Notes: generated by a model not told the origin, from the sequence alone. 6,267 nucleotides of DNA from Oscillospiraceae bacterium (GCA_029012165.1 JAQXLO010000099.1:1-6267), one strand, 5' to 3'; numbered from the stretch's first letter, positions 1 to 5,939 are shown. Made by a program: numbers and translations.

Positions 1-21
1 CGAAAAAACGGCAAGCATACG

Positions 22-54
22 AGCAGCGAAACGGTTCGACGCCGTTTCGTTGCT
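22..54 (+). terminator. Hairpin, possible terminator of an upstream gene
   Basis: A 13-base-pair stem (22-34 with 42-54) encloses a 7-base loop. One pair (26 with 50) is G.U in plus-strand RNA but would be A.C in minus-strand RNA, so the fold belongs to a plus-strand transcript. The tail after the stem, CTTGTTGTG, is only partly T-rich, so termination is plausible but not strong. It would serve a gene lying to the left of the window. Confidence 0.5.
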
Positions 55-87
55 CTTGTTGTGTACTCGGCTGATCTTCCAACTCTT

Positions 88-105
88 TATACACCGTTGT
101 GTATG
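88..105 (+). other. Small hairpin between two larger ones
   Basis: ATACAC (89-94) and GTGTAT (99-104) pair perfectly around the loop CGTT, with a possible closing T.G pair at 88/105. It has no T-run after it and sits between the hairpins at 22-54 and 132-155. It could be part of one structured 3' untranslated region or processed RNA. No known RNA family was recognised. Confidence 0.3.
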
Positions 106-131
106 CGTTCGGGTGCCTTTATCGACAGACT

Positions 132-160
132 GAGCCGTCACGGTTGTGGCGGCTCTTTCT
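132..160 (+). terminator. Rho-independent terminator candidate
   Basis: A 10-base-pair stem (132-141 with 146-155) has loop GGTT and is followed by TTTCTCTGT. The pair 138/149 is U.G in plus-strand RNA and would be A.C on the other strand, which supports plus-strand use. It most likely ends a plus-strand transcript entering from the left and insulates the promoter at 381-409. Confidence 0.6.
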
Positions 161-226
161 CTGTGTCCCGACCGGCTGTAAAGGAATAGAATAGAACAGA
201 GCGTGAAAAGTGTCACGGTGTGAAAA

Positions 227-278
227 TGTACAAAAAGCAGGACTATTCTTTGTGCAAAAAGACTGCATATTCTGTGCG
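227..278. repeat. Degenerate tandem direct repeat
   Basis: TGTACAAAAAG (227-237) recurs 24 bases later as TGTGCAAAAAG (251-261), and the start of a third unit, TGTGCG, appears at 273-278. The segments between them also resemble one another, with ACTATTCT and CATATTCT. The array lies about 140-190 bases upstream of the predicted transcription start of the secreted-protein gene, where an activator might bind. No known binding motif was recognised. Confidence 0.35.
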
Positions 279-300
279 ATTGTTCGGTATGCGCAATATA

Positions 301-316
301 TTGTCAAAAGTGACAA
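301..316. promoter_or_regulatory. Perfect dyad TTGTCA-N4-TGACAA
   Basis: TTGTCA (301-306) and TGACAA (311-316) form a perfect inverted repeat around AAAG. It lies about 65 bases upstream of the -35 hexamer of the promoter at 381-409. The size and symmetry suit a dimeric regulator. A related half-site occurs downstream of the promoter at 445-458. Confidence 0.35.
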
Positions 317-380
317 AGAAGTCTTGTAAACTTTGTGTAATATTATGAAGAAAATTCAGGCGCTTCGTCTTGGAAAAAGC

Positions 381-409
381 TTGAAAAACGAGGAATTGCA
401 TGATATAAT
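381..409 (+). promoter_or_regulatory. Sigma-A promoter of the secreted-protein gene
   Basis: The -35 hexamer TTGAAA (381-386) is separated by exactly 17 bases from a perfect -10 hexamer TATAAT (404-409). TGA directly before the -10 makes an extended -10 (TGn). Transcription should start near 415-417, giving a leader of about 107 bases. This is the only strong promoter seen on either strand. Confidence 0.85.
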
Positions 410-444
410 GAAAATGCTAAATAGTCGATTGATATCGGTAAAAT

Positions 445-458
445 TTGTCAATTGATAA
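445..458. promoter_or_regulatory. Near-perfect dyad in the leader
   Basis: TTGTCAATTGATAA is symmetric about CAATTG with one mismatched position per arm. It lies about 30 bases downstream of the predicted transcription start, where a bound repressor would block RNA polymerase. It shares the TTGTCA half-site with the dyad at 301-316. The pairing of the two sites is inference. Confidence 0.35.
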
Positions 459-462
459 ATTA

Positions 463-492
463 GCCTTGCAAAGGCGGTGAAACGCGGCCGCC
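463..492 (+). other. Overlapping leader hairpins
   Basis: GCCTT (463-467) can pair with AAGGC (471-475), and GGCGG (473-477) can pair with CCGCC (488-492). The two share bases 473-475, so they exclude one another. They lie just upstream of the ribosome binding site at 511-516. No riboswitch consensus was recognised, and the stems are short, so this may be chance. Confidence 0.25.
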
Positions 493-510
493 GGTGCAGA
501 AAAATCTGTT

Positions 511-516
511 AGGAGG
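511..516 (+). promoter_or_regulatory. Perfect ribosome binding site AGGAGG
   Basis: AGGAGG lies seven bases before the ATG at 524. This decides the start: the reading frame is open back to a GTG at 494, but that codon would place the ribosome binding site inside the gene and would put a polar extension before the signal peptide. Confidence 0.9.
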
Positions 517-523
517 AAAGAAA

Positions 524-2212
524 ATGAAAAGAATCATCGCAATGGTTCTGTCTGTGCTCATGACAGTGCTGGGTTCTCTGGGCATTGCTGTGCCGGGTAT
601 CACCGACAACGCAATCACCCAGGGCGACTTTGTTGCGGCGGTGCAGACCGATTTCGGCTTTACCACCGAGGTCGTCAAGGCTGAAAAGGCTGATGCATAT
701 GCCACCAACAAGTTCGTGCATGAAACCCTGACTGCCGCTGTTGAAGCAACAGGCGCGAAGGACGAAGTCACTGTTGAGTTCGCTTCCAACCGTCTGCTTG
801 CCAACAAGGAAGAGGCACTGGCAGAGCTGGGCAGAGTTGTTACTGCTTGTAACAACCAGAAGGTTCCCGCAACTCCCGAGTCTGAGGTTACCGCTCAGGC
901 AGGCGTTGTCGATCTCACCGGTATCGAGTGTATCGCTGAGGGCGGCAAGGTTGTTTTTGCGGCTGACGTTGCACTGAAGGCAGGCGACAAGTTCCTTGCC
1001 GATACCGGTGCATACGTTGCTACCGCAGTTGCAGCTGCAGACGGCGCAACGATTGTGGATGCGCAGGCTATCGCAATCGAAGAGGCTGTCGAGGCTATCG
1101 ACTTTGAAGGCTCCGTCGAAGCAGACCTGGATAAGGCTACTGTTTACGACCAGAACGGCGATGTCATCGAGGATGCTGCTGAACCCACGGTTGCGGGTCA
1201 GGGCGTTATCAAAGACAAGGCCGGCGAGCTGATCGAAAAGGGCAAGGAAGCTGCTATGGACTTCCTGAAGAACCCCAAGATCTCCTTCAGCGTGAAGGGC
1301 TTCAAGGTTAAGGCTGCTTACTCCGGCGGTCGTGTTGACCTGAGCGTTGCCGGCAATGTTGCCGACGGCGTCAGAGTCGAGAAGTACTACACCCTCAACA
1401 ACATCAAGTTTGACACCAAGTATGATGCCAACCTTGCAAAGCTGCAGATCAAGGAAGCTTACCTGAAGATGAACTATGATCTCACCGAGACCACCGTTCT
1501 CCAGGGCTCCTATGCTGCATCCGTTGTTCCGGAAGGCGGCTCCTTCACCAATGAAGGCGCAAACTTCCTGGAGAAGGTCAAGAACAACCTTTCCAACCTC
1601 GACCTTGTTAAGGGCGGCGGCGTGAAGGTCAATGTCTTTACCTTTGACATTCCGATCGGTTCCACCGGTCTGACTGTCGAGATGAACGTTTCTCTGACTC
1701 TGTCCGCTTGCGGCAGAATCGAGATCGTCGTCACCTCCAACGAGACGAAGGGTTACGAAATCATCAACAACAAGGGCCGTGTGATCCATGACTCCATCGT
1801 TTACGACAGAGCCTACAACGTTACCGGTGACTTCCGTGTTGTTCTTGGTCTCGACCTGAGCCTCACCTTCCTGAAGTACAAGATCGTTGATGTTGAAGTC
1901 GCTGGCGGTCTCGGTGCTTATGTCACCACCGACATCTTCAATATCAAGACGCACGCTACTGTCAGTGCGAACATCCCGCTTGACGTTGCAGTGGAAGCTA
2001 CCTCCGGCATGAGTGATCTGGCTGACCTGAGATTCTGCGCAGATGTCGAACTCTACGGCATCCTGAGCGTTTCCGTTGGTCAGAACAGCATCATCAAGAA
2101 GATCGGTCTGTCCAAGACCTGGAACTTCTTCGACAGAGGCAACGGCACCTTTGCACACCTGCACATCGAAAACAGCGGTATTGTTGACGATTGCACATAC
2201 AAAGCTGCGTAA
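524..2212 (+). CDS. Secreted protein of unknown function, signal peptide plus beta-rich C-terminal region
   Basis: I do not recognise this 562-residue protein. It begins with a signal peptide: MKR, a hydrophobic core at residues 4-23, and a plausible cleavage site after GIA (20-22). Residues 27-115 look mixed helical, and ITQGDFVAAV (31-40) faintly recalls an S-layer-homology start. Residues 120-220 are rich in Ala, Val, Gly and acidic residues, with short strands. Residues 250-562 are alternating strands (FSVKGFKVKAAY, LTVEMNVSLTLSACGRIEIVV, FRVVLGLDLSLTF). The end, with CADVEL, GLSKTW and HLHIENSG...DDC, resembles my recollection of C-terminal modules in secreted proteins of gut clostridia. 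The predicted mature part has five Cys (109, 136, 396, 505, 557). There is no LPXTG motif and no C-terminal membrane anchor, so it is probably released or bound non-covalently to the wall. A consensus promoter, AGGAGG, strong codon bias and its own terminator suggest abundant expression. Gene call certain; function unknown. Confidence 0.92.
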   Translation: MKRIIAMVLSVLMTVLGSLGIAVPGITDNAITQGDFVAAVQTDFGFTTEVVKAEKADAYATNKFVHETLTAAVEATGAKDEVTVEFASNRLLANKEEALAELGRVVTACNNQKVPATPESEVTAQAGVVDLTGIECIAEGGKVVFAADVALKAGDKFLADTGAYVATAVAAADGATIVDAQAIAIEEAVEAIDFEGSVEADLDKATVYDQNGDVIEDAAEPTVAGQGVIKDKAGELIEKGKEAAMDFLKNPKISFSVKGFKVKAAYSGGRVDLSVAGNVADGVRVEKYYTLNNIKFDTKYDANLAKLQIKEAYLKMNYDLTETTVLQGSYAASVVPEGGSFTNEGANFLEKVKNNLSNLDLVKGGGVKVNVFTFDIPIGSTGLTVEMNVSLTLSACGRIEIVVTSNETKGYEIINNKGRVIHDSIVYDRAYNVTGDFRVVLGLDLSLTFLKYKIVDVEVAGGLGAYVTTDIFNIKTHATVSANIPLDVAVEATSGMSDLADLRFCADVELYGILSVSVGQNSIIKKIGLSKTWNFFDRGNGTFAHLHIENSGIVDDCTYKAA

Positions 2213-2238
2213 ATTTTACTTTTGAATCGCGTTACAGG

Positions 2239-2268
2239 GCGGCTGTCGGGAAACCGGCAGCCGCTTTT
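2239..2268 (+). terminator. Rho-independent terminator of the secreted-protein gene
   Basis: An 11-base-pair stem (2239-2249 with 2254-2264) is capped by a GAAA tetraloop and followed by TTTTGT. The pair 2246/2257 is U.G in plus-strand RNA but A.C in minus-strand RNA, so the hairpin is tuned for the plus transcript. It starts 26 bases after the stop codon at 2210-2212. Confidence 0.88.
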
Positions 2269-2271
2269 GTC

Positions 2272-2309
2272 TGTAAAAGGAAAGACGGCGGGAGAAACCC
2301 CACCGTCTT
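2272..2309 (-). terminator. Rho-independent terminator of the nad operon
   Basis: Read on the minus strand, an 11-base-pair stem (2309-2299 with 2292-2282) surrounds a 6-base loop and is followed by a T-rich tail, TCCTTTTA. The pair 2289/2302 is G.U in minus-strand RNA but C.A in plus-strand RNA, so the stem is complete only for the minus transcript. A run of six T at 2311-2316 on the plus strand means it may also act as a backup terminator in the other direction. It begins 27 bases beyond the nadA stop codon. Confidence 0.8.
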
Positions 2310-2334
2310 ATTTTTTGGTTCATCACGGTTTTTG
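2309..2334 (+). repeat. Left copy of inverted repeat flanking the nad operon
   Basis: This 26-base segment contains the core TTTGGTTCATCACGG (2314-2328). It recurs as its reverse complement at 6171-6197, with one substitution and one inserted base over the whole length. It ends two bases from the nadA stop codon and starts at the edge of the terminator hairpin at 2282-2309. In both copies the repeat follows a hairpin when read toward the operon. Confidence 0.75.
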
Positions 2335-2336
2335 CT

Positions 2337-3254
2337 TCAGCCGCCGAGGGCGATCATTTTTTCAATGCATTTTGCGGCGCCGGAGAGGACATCCGGCGGC
2401 AGGTCGATTTGTTCACCGCCCTGTCCGCAAAGGCAGGCGTATACGTCCACCAGCGTGGTCACACGCATATTGGGGCAGGTGAGCTTGACCGCCAGCGGGT
2501 AGAACCGCTTGCCGGGGCAGCGAAATTGCAGATGCTCCACGATGCTGATCTCCGTGCCGATGATGAATTCTCCGGCATCGCTTTTTTCGGCGAAGGAGAG
2601 AATGCCCGTTGTGGAGCCGACAAAATCCGCCTGTTCCACAACTTCGGGTCTGCACTCGGGATGCACGAGGAGCAATGCGTTCGGGTGCAAAGCCTTTGCC
2701 TTTGCGACATCCTCCATCGTCACGCAGAAATGCCGGGGACAGCCGCCGCTTCCAAAGGCAAATTCCTTTTCGGGAATCTGTCCGGCCACAAAGCTGCCCA
2801 AGTTGGGGTCGGGGACAAACAGGATCTTGTCCGCATCGAGGGCACGGCACACCTGCACGGCGCTGGAGGAAGTGACGCACACATCGCACAGGGTTTTCAG
2901 TGCGGCGGTGGTGTTGATGTAGGCAACGGTGGCATAGCCGGGGTACTGTGCCTGCAGTTTTTGCAGGGCGTCGTTGTCGATCCCGTCCGCCATGGGACAG
3001 CCTGCCACAGGGTTGGCGAGATAAACGTTTTTGTCGGGACAGAGCACCTTGCACGTTTCCGCCATAAAACGCACGCCGCACATCAGAATATTTTTCTGTG
3101 CCGCCTTGCCGGCCTGTACGCTCAGCCCGTAGGAATCCCCCACGTAGTCGGCAACTTCAAGGATCGGTTGACTTTGATAGGCGTGGGCAAGGATGCAGAA
3201 GTCCTTTTCTTTTTTTAATGTCAGGATTGCGTCCTGAATCTCCGATACAGTCAT
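2337..3254 (-). CDS. nadA: Quinolinate synthase NadA
   Basis: This 305-residue protein condenses iminoaspartate (from NadB) with dihydroxyacetone phosphate to give quinolinate, in the cytoplasm, with an oxygen-sensitive 4Fe-4S cluster. Three Cys match the cluster ligands of the family in context and spacing: C86 (AGCPMAD), C172 (GGCPRH) and C260 (LTCPNM). Active-site motifs are present: H24 and Y26 in AHAYQ, MCGVRFMAE (58-66), Y112 and N114 in AYINTTA, the TSSS loop (128-131), HPEC (198-201), GSTTG (213-217) and IGTE (232-235). The length fits the short bacterial and archaeal form. It is the last gene of the operon and starts four bases after the niaR stop. A weak AAGGAAA motif lies about 12 bases upstream, so coupling to niaR translation is likely. 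Nothing is missing, and the enzyme should be functional. Confidence 0.97.
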   Translation of the reverse strand: MTVSEIQDAILTLKKEKDFCILAHAYQSQPILEVADYVGDSYGLSVQAGKAAQKNILMCGVRFMAETCKVLCPDKNVYLANPVAGCPMADGIDNDALQKLQAQYPGYATVAYINTTAALKTLCDVCVTSSSAVQVCRALDADKILFVPDPNLGSFVAGQIPEKEFAFGSGGCPRHFCVTMEDVAKAKALHPNALLLVHPECRPEVVEQADFVGSTTGILSFAEKSDAGEFIIGTEISIVEHLQFRCPGKRFYPLAVKLTCPNMRVTTLVDVYACLCGQGGEQIDLPPDVLSGAAKCIEKMIALGG

Positions 3255-3258
3255 GTTT

Positions 3259-3792
3259 CTAACAGGTTTCCTTTTCCCAAGCGCTCAGCGGGGCAAGCAA
3301 ACCGCACTCCTTTAATTTCTTTTCAATCAGGTCAAGCCGTTCTTCACCGGCGGCTTCGACCAAATGGTAGTGGTACCCGGAGGTAGCAGAACCCAGCAGG
3401 GTGGATTCACTGCCGCAAAGGGTGTCCATGAACTCCTGCACATCCTGCCGGGAACGGATATCCAGCTCCGCCGTAATTCTTCCGTAAACACGGTGACTGA
3501 TGCTGACATTCTGCACTCTGCCGCCGCAGTCCACGATAATGTTCAGCTCATCCGCCGTTTGCTCCAGCCCATGGCGCACTTTGAACTCCCGCATACAGCC
3601 GGACTCCTGCTGCAAAATATAGCCACGGTAGGTGGAGATGATGCCGGTGTGGGAGGCACGGATGACTGCCAGATCCTGCACGATGACCTGACGGCTGACG
3701 TGAAAGCGTGCGGCCAGCTCCTTGGCGGCGATGGGGGAATCCGTTTGACGCAGGATGTGGAGAATCTCTTTTCTTCGTTCCGTTGTGTTCAA
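3259..3792 (-). CDS. niaR: NiaR-type niacin-responsive transcriptional repressor (HTH plus 3H domain)
   Basis: This 177-residue regulator has an N-terminal winged helix-turn-helix (about residues 5-62; recognition region AAKELAARFHVSRQVIVQDL at 22-41) and a C-terminal 3H domain (about 70-168). H74, E82, H141 and H143 match in spacing the metal ligands known from the Thermotoga NiaR structure, and H100 is another conserved His. In studied Firmicutes, NiaR (YrxA) represses NAD synthesis and niacin uptake genes when nicotinic acid is present, so it probably controls its own operon. The start is TTG at 3792: AAAGGAG (3806-3800) sits seven bases upstream, and translation from it gives the expected N-terminus MNTTERRKEIL. 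It lies 12 bases after nadC and four bases before nadA. It is not related to the enzymatic NadR of enterobacteria. Confidence 0.92.
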   Translation of the reverse strand: MNTTERRKEILHILRQTDSPIAAKELAARFHVSRQVIVQDLAVIRASHTGIISTYRGYILQQESGCMREFKVRHGLEQTADELNIIVDCGGRVQNVSISHRVYGRITAELDIRSRQDVQEFMDTLCGSESTLLGSATSGYHYHLVEAAGEERLDLIEKKLKECGLLAPLSAWEKETC

Positions 3793-3799
3793 GTCGATG

Positions 3800-3806
3800 C
3801 TCCTTT
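3800..3806 (-). promoter_or_regulatory. Ribosome binding site of niaR overlapping the nadC stop codon
   Basis: On the minus strand AAAGGAG lies seven bases before the TTG start at 3792. Its first two bases are the last two of the nadC TAA stop codon (3807-3805). Ribosomes finishing nadC therefore stand on the niaR binding site, which links translation of the two genes. The good match and ideal spacing justify the TTG start. Confidence 0.8.
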
Positions 3807-4659
3807 ACTCGATGCTGTGCAGATTTTTCATGGAAATATCCAGAATCGGGGCGGAATGGGTGAGTGCGCCGGAGGAGATGTAGTCCACGCCGATCTCCAG
3901 TACACGGGCAATGTTTTCCTTCGTCACATTGCCGGAGCACTCGGTTTCCGCCCGACCGTCAATTAGACGGATGGCCTCCTTCATCTGCGCAGTGGTCATA
4001 TTGTCCAGCATGATGATATCTGCCCCGGCTTCTGCCGCCTCCAAAGCCTGCTGCGGTGTCTCCACCTCCACCTCGATTTTGCGCACAAAGGGCGCGTACG
4101 CCTTAGCCATTTGGATGGCGTTGGCAATGCCGCCTGCGGCACCGATGTGGTTATCCTTGAGCAAAACGCCGTCGGAGAGATTGTAGCGGTGGTTGCCGCC
4201 GCCGCCCACACGCACAGCGTATTTTTCAAAAATGCGGCAGTTGGGCGTCGTTTTACGGGTGTCGAGCAGTTTGGTTTTGCTGCCCTTGAGCAAGTCGGCC
4301 ACCTCTCTGGTGTAGGTGGCGATACCGCTCATGCGCTGTAAATAGTTGAGCGCCGTGCGCTCGCCCGAAAGCAGGATGCGAATGTCGCCGGTCAAAACGC
4401 CCATGCGCTGGCCGGCCTTGACGCAATCACCGTCCCGGAAGAAAAAGTCTATTTTTGTCTGTTCGTCCAGAAGGGTGAACACTCGGGCAAACACATCCAG
4501 CCCGGCAATAACGCCGTCCTGCTTGCAGAGCAGCTCCACGGTGCCTTGGCGCCCCTCAGGCATAACGGCGTTGGCGGACACATCCTCATAAGTGATGTCC
4601 TCCTGCAGCGCCATGAGCAGATATTTGTCTGCTTGCAGTTTCATGGAAACGGAATTCAT
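3805..4659 (-). CDS. nadC: Nicotinate-nucleotide pyrophosphorylase (quinolinate phosphoribosyltransferase) NadC
   Basis: This 284-residue cytoplasmic enzyme converts quinolinate and phosphoribosyl pyrophosphate to nicotinate mononucleotide, CO2 and pyrophosphate. An N-terminal alpha/beta sandwich (about 1-110) precedes an open barrel (110-270). Substrate-binding motifs are intact: GERTALN (99-105), DTRKTTP (133-139), GGGGNHR (152-158), LKDNH (167-171), EVE (196-198), LDNM (218-221), ECSGN (240-244) and SSGALTHS (262-269). The length is typical. The frame stays open upstream to 5079, but that part is a shadow of nadB. The chosen ATG (4659-4657) gives the normal N-terminus and overlaps the nadB stop in ATGA, indicating translational coupling. 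GAAAGG lies about 11 bases upstream. Confidence 0.97.
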   Translation of the reverse strand: MNSVSMKLQADKYLLMALQEDITYEDVSANAVMPEGRQGTVELLCKQDGVIAGLDVFARVFTLLDEQTKIDFFFRDGDCVKAGQRMGVLTGDIRILLSGERTALNYLQRMSGIATYTREVADLLKGSKTKLLDTRKTTPNCRIFEKYAVRVGGGGNHRYNLSDGVLLKDNHIGAAGGIANAIQMAKAYAPFVRKIEVEVETPQQALEAAEAGADIIMLDNMTTAQMKEAIRLIDGRAETECSGNVTKENIARVLEIGVDYISSGALTHSAPILDISMKNLHSIE

Positions 4660-5939
4660 TGGTTTTTCATCCTTTCTATTTCGTGTGTCACGATCTCCCG
4701 GTATTGGGCAAAGAGACTGTCCGTGTCCGCATAGGCGGACAAGTCGATCTGCACAGGGTTGCACGGTGCAGGGTGTATGCCGAAGGCGATGTCGTCTGCG
4801 GCACGCCGGGAAAAAACGAGGGATTCCAGCAGCGAGTTGCTGGCCAGACGGTTTTTGCCGTGGACGCCGTTGCAGCAGGTTTCGCCGCAGGCGTACAGGC
4901 GGTGCATTCCGGTGCGTCCCGCAAGGTCGACGGTTATGCCGCCCATGAAATAATGCTGTGCGGGAACCACGGGAATCGGCTCGTGCAGGACGTTGTAGCC
5001 CGCCTCCAGACAGTGACGGTAAATATGCGGAAAATGTTCCAAGATGGTTTTTTCTCCCAGAGGGCGCATATCCTCCCAAACATGGTCAGAGCCGTCCTTT
5101 TGCATCTGCGCCTCGATGGCGGCACTCAGCAGATCCCGTGGCTGCAATTCGTCGGTGAAGCGGCTGCCGTTTTTGTCGTACAGCAGTGCACCCTCTCCTC
5201 GCACCGATTCGGAGATGAGAAAACGCCGACCCTTTTGGGTGCTGTAAAGGGTGGTCGGATGGATCTGCACATAGTTGAGGTGCGATACGGGGATGCCGTG
5301 TCGCAGGGCGATAGCCAAAGCGTCGCCGGTGATGTGGGGGTAGTTGGTGGAGTTTTTGTAAAGCCCGCCGATCCCGCCGCACGCCAAAACGGTGAAGTCC
5401 GCCGGGATGGAAAAAATATTTCCGCACGCATCCGCACAGACCACGCCGCCGCATGTGTTGTCTGCGCAGAGGATGTCCACCATGGTGGTGTTTTCCAACA
5501 CAGTCACATTGGAAAGGGAAAGAACCTGTGCGAGCAGGGTGGAGGTGATCTCCCGTCCCGTTTTGTCCTCATGTAACTGTATTCTCGGGCGTGAATGGGC
5601 ACCCTCACGGGTGAACTCCAAACGACCGTCTCCGTCCCTTTGGAAGCGGACACCCATACGGACAAGGTCACAAATCACGCTGTTGGAGCTGCGAATCATC
5701 AGATCGACGGACTTTTTGTTGTTTTCAAAGTGCCCGGCTCGCAGGGTGTCGGCAAAGTAGTCGTCGTAATCATCCTCGCCGCGCAGCATACAGATGCCGC
5801 CCTGCGCCAGAAATGAATCGGAGGCATCGGCGCTTTGCTTGGTGACGATGCAGACCTGCATATACTGCGGCAGGTTCAATGCGCAGTAGAGACCGGCGGC
5901 ACCTGTTCCCACGATCACAGCGTCAAAGATTTTGTTCAT
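4656..5939 (-). CDS. nadB: L-aspartate oxidase NadB, short form
   Basis: This 427-residue flavoprotein oxidises L-aspartate to iminoaspartate, the substrate of NadA. Without oxygen, enzymes of this family can use fumarate as acceptor. The FAD-binding motif GTGAAG is at 11-16, followed by SDSFLAQGG (40-48). Residues that match the catalytic and substrate-binding set of the E. coli enzyme are E112 (REGAHS), H227 (IHPTTL), R268 (LQPRDL), H329 (PAQHYFMGG) and R364 (KNRLASNSLLESLVF). SVRGEGA is at 245-251. The protein stops soon after the FAD domain, so it lacks most of the C-terminal helical domain of the roughly 540-residue enterobacterial enzyme. Fumarate reductase subunits are related, but the NadA/NadC context and these motifs favour NadB. 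It is the first gene of the operon, with GGAAGG six bases before the ATG. Confidence 0.95.
   Translation of the reverse strand: MNKIFDAVIVGTGAAGLYCALNLPQYMQVCIVTKQSADASDSFLAQGGICMLRGEDDYDDYFADTLRAGHFENNKKSVDLMIRSSNSVICDLVRMGVRFQRDGDGRLEFTREGAHSRPRIQLHEDKTGREITSTLLAQVLSLSNVTVLENTTMVDILCADNTCGGVVCADACGNIFSIPADFTVLACGGIGGLYKNSTNYPHITGDALAIALRHGIPVSHLNYVQIHPTTLYSTQKGRRFLISESVRGEGALLYDKNGSRFTDELQPRDLLSAAIEAQMQKDGSDHVWEDMRPLGEKTILEHFPHIYRHCLEAGYNVLHEPIPVVPAQHYFMGGITVDLAGRTGMHRLYACGETCCNGVHGKNRLASNSLLESLVFSRRAADDIAFGIHPAPCNPVQIDLSAYADTDSLFAQYREIVTHEIERMKNQ

Noticed and set aside
1..189. Plus-strand frame open from the left edge to a TAG at 187-189
   Set aside because: The translation resembles no protein end, and the stretch contains hairpins with wobble pairs typical of untranslated RNA. 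A partial gene cannot be fully excluded without the sequence to the left.
119..316. 65-residue minus-strand open frame
   Set aside because: It has no convincing ribosome binding site or recognisable domain, and it crosses the terminator and the AT-rich upstream region of a plus-strand gene.
416..510. Riboswitch (cyclic-di-GMP type considered) in the leader of the secreted-protein gene
   Set aside because: GCAAAGGC and GGTGAAACGC briefly recall riboswitch motifs, but the rest of the conserved core is missing and the stems are short.
509..2164. 551-residue open frame on the minus strand opposite the secreted-protein gene
   Set aside because: It is in exact mirror register with the real gene and open only because that gene avoids TTA, CTA and TCA. 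The sense gene has the promoter, ribosome binding site, signal peptide and terminator.
2409..3218. 269-residue plus-strand open frame across nadA
   Set aside because: It is the mirror-register shadow of nadA, which has all its cluster and active-site motifs intact.
4660..5079. N-terminal extension of the nadC frame
   Set aside because: It lies wholly inside nadB in another frame, is Arg/Cys/Pro-rich like a shadow, and is not part of any NadC.
4659..5576. 305-residue plus-strand open frame across nadB
   Set aside because: It is the mirror-register shadow of nadB, with no family resemblance.
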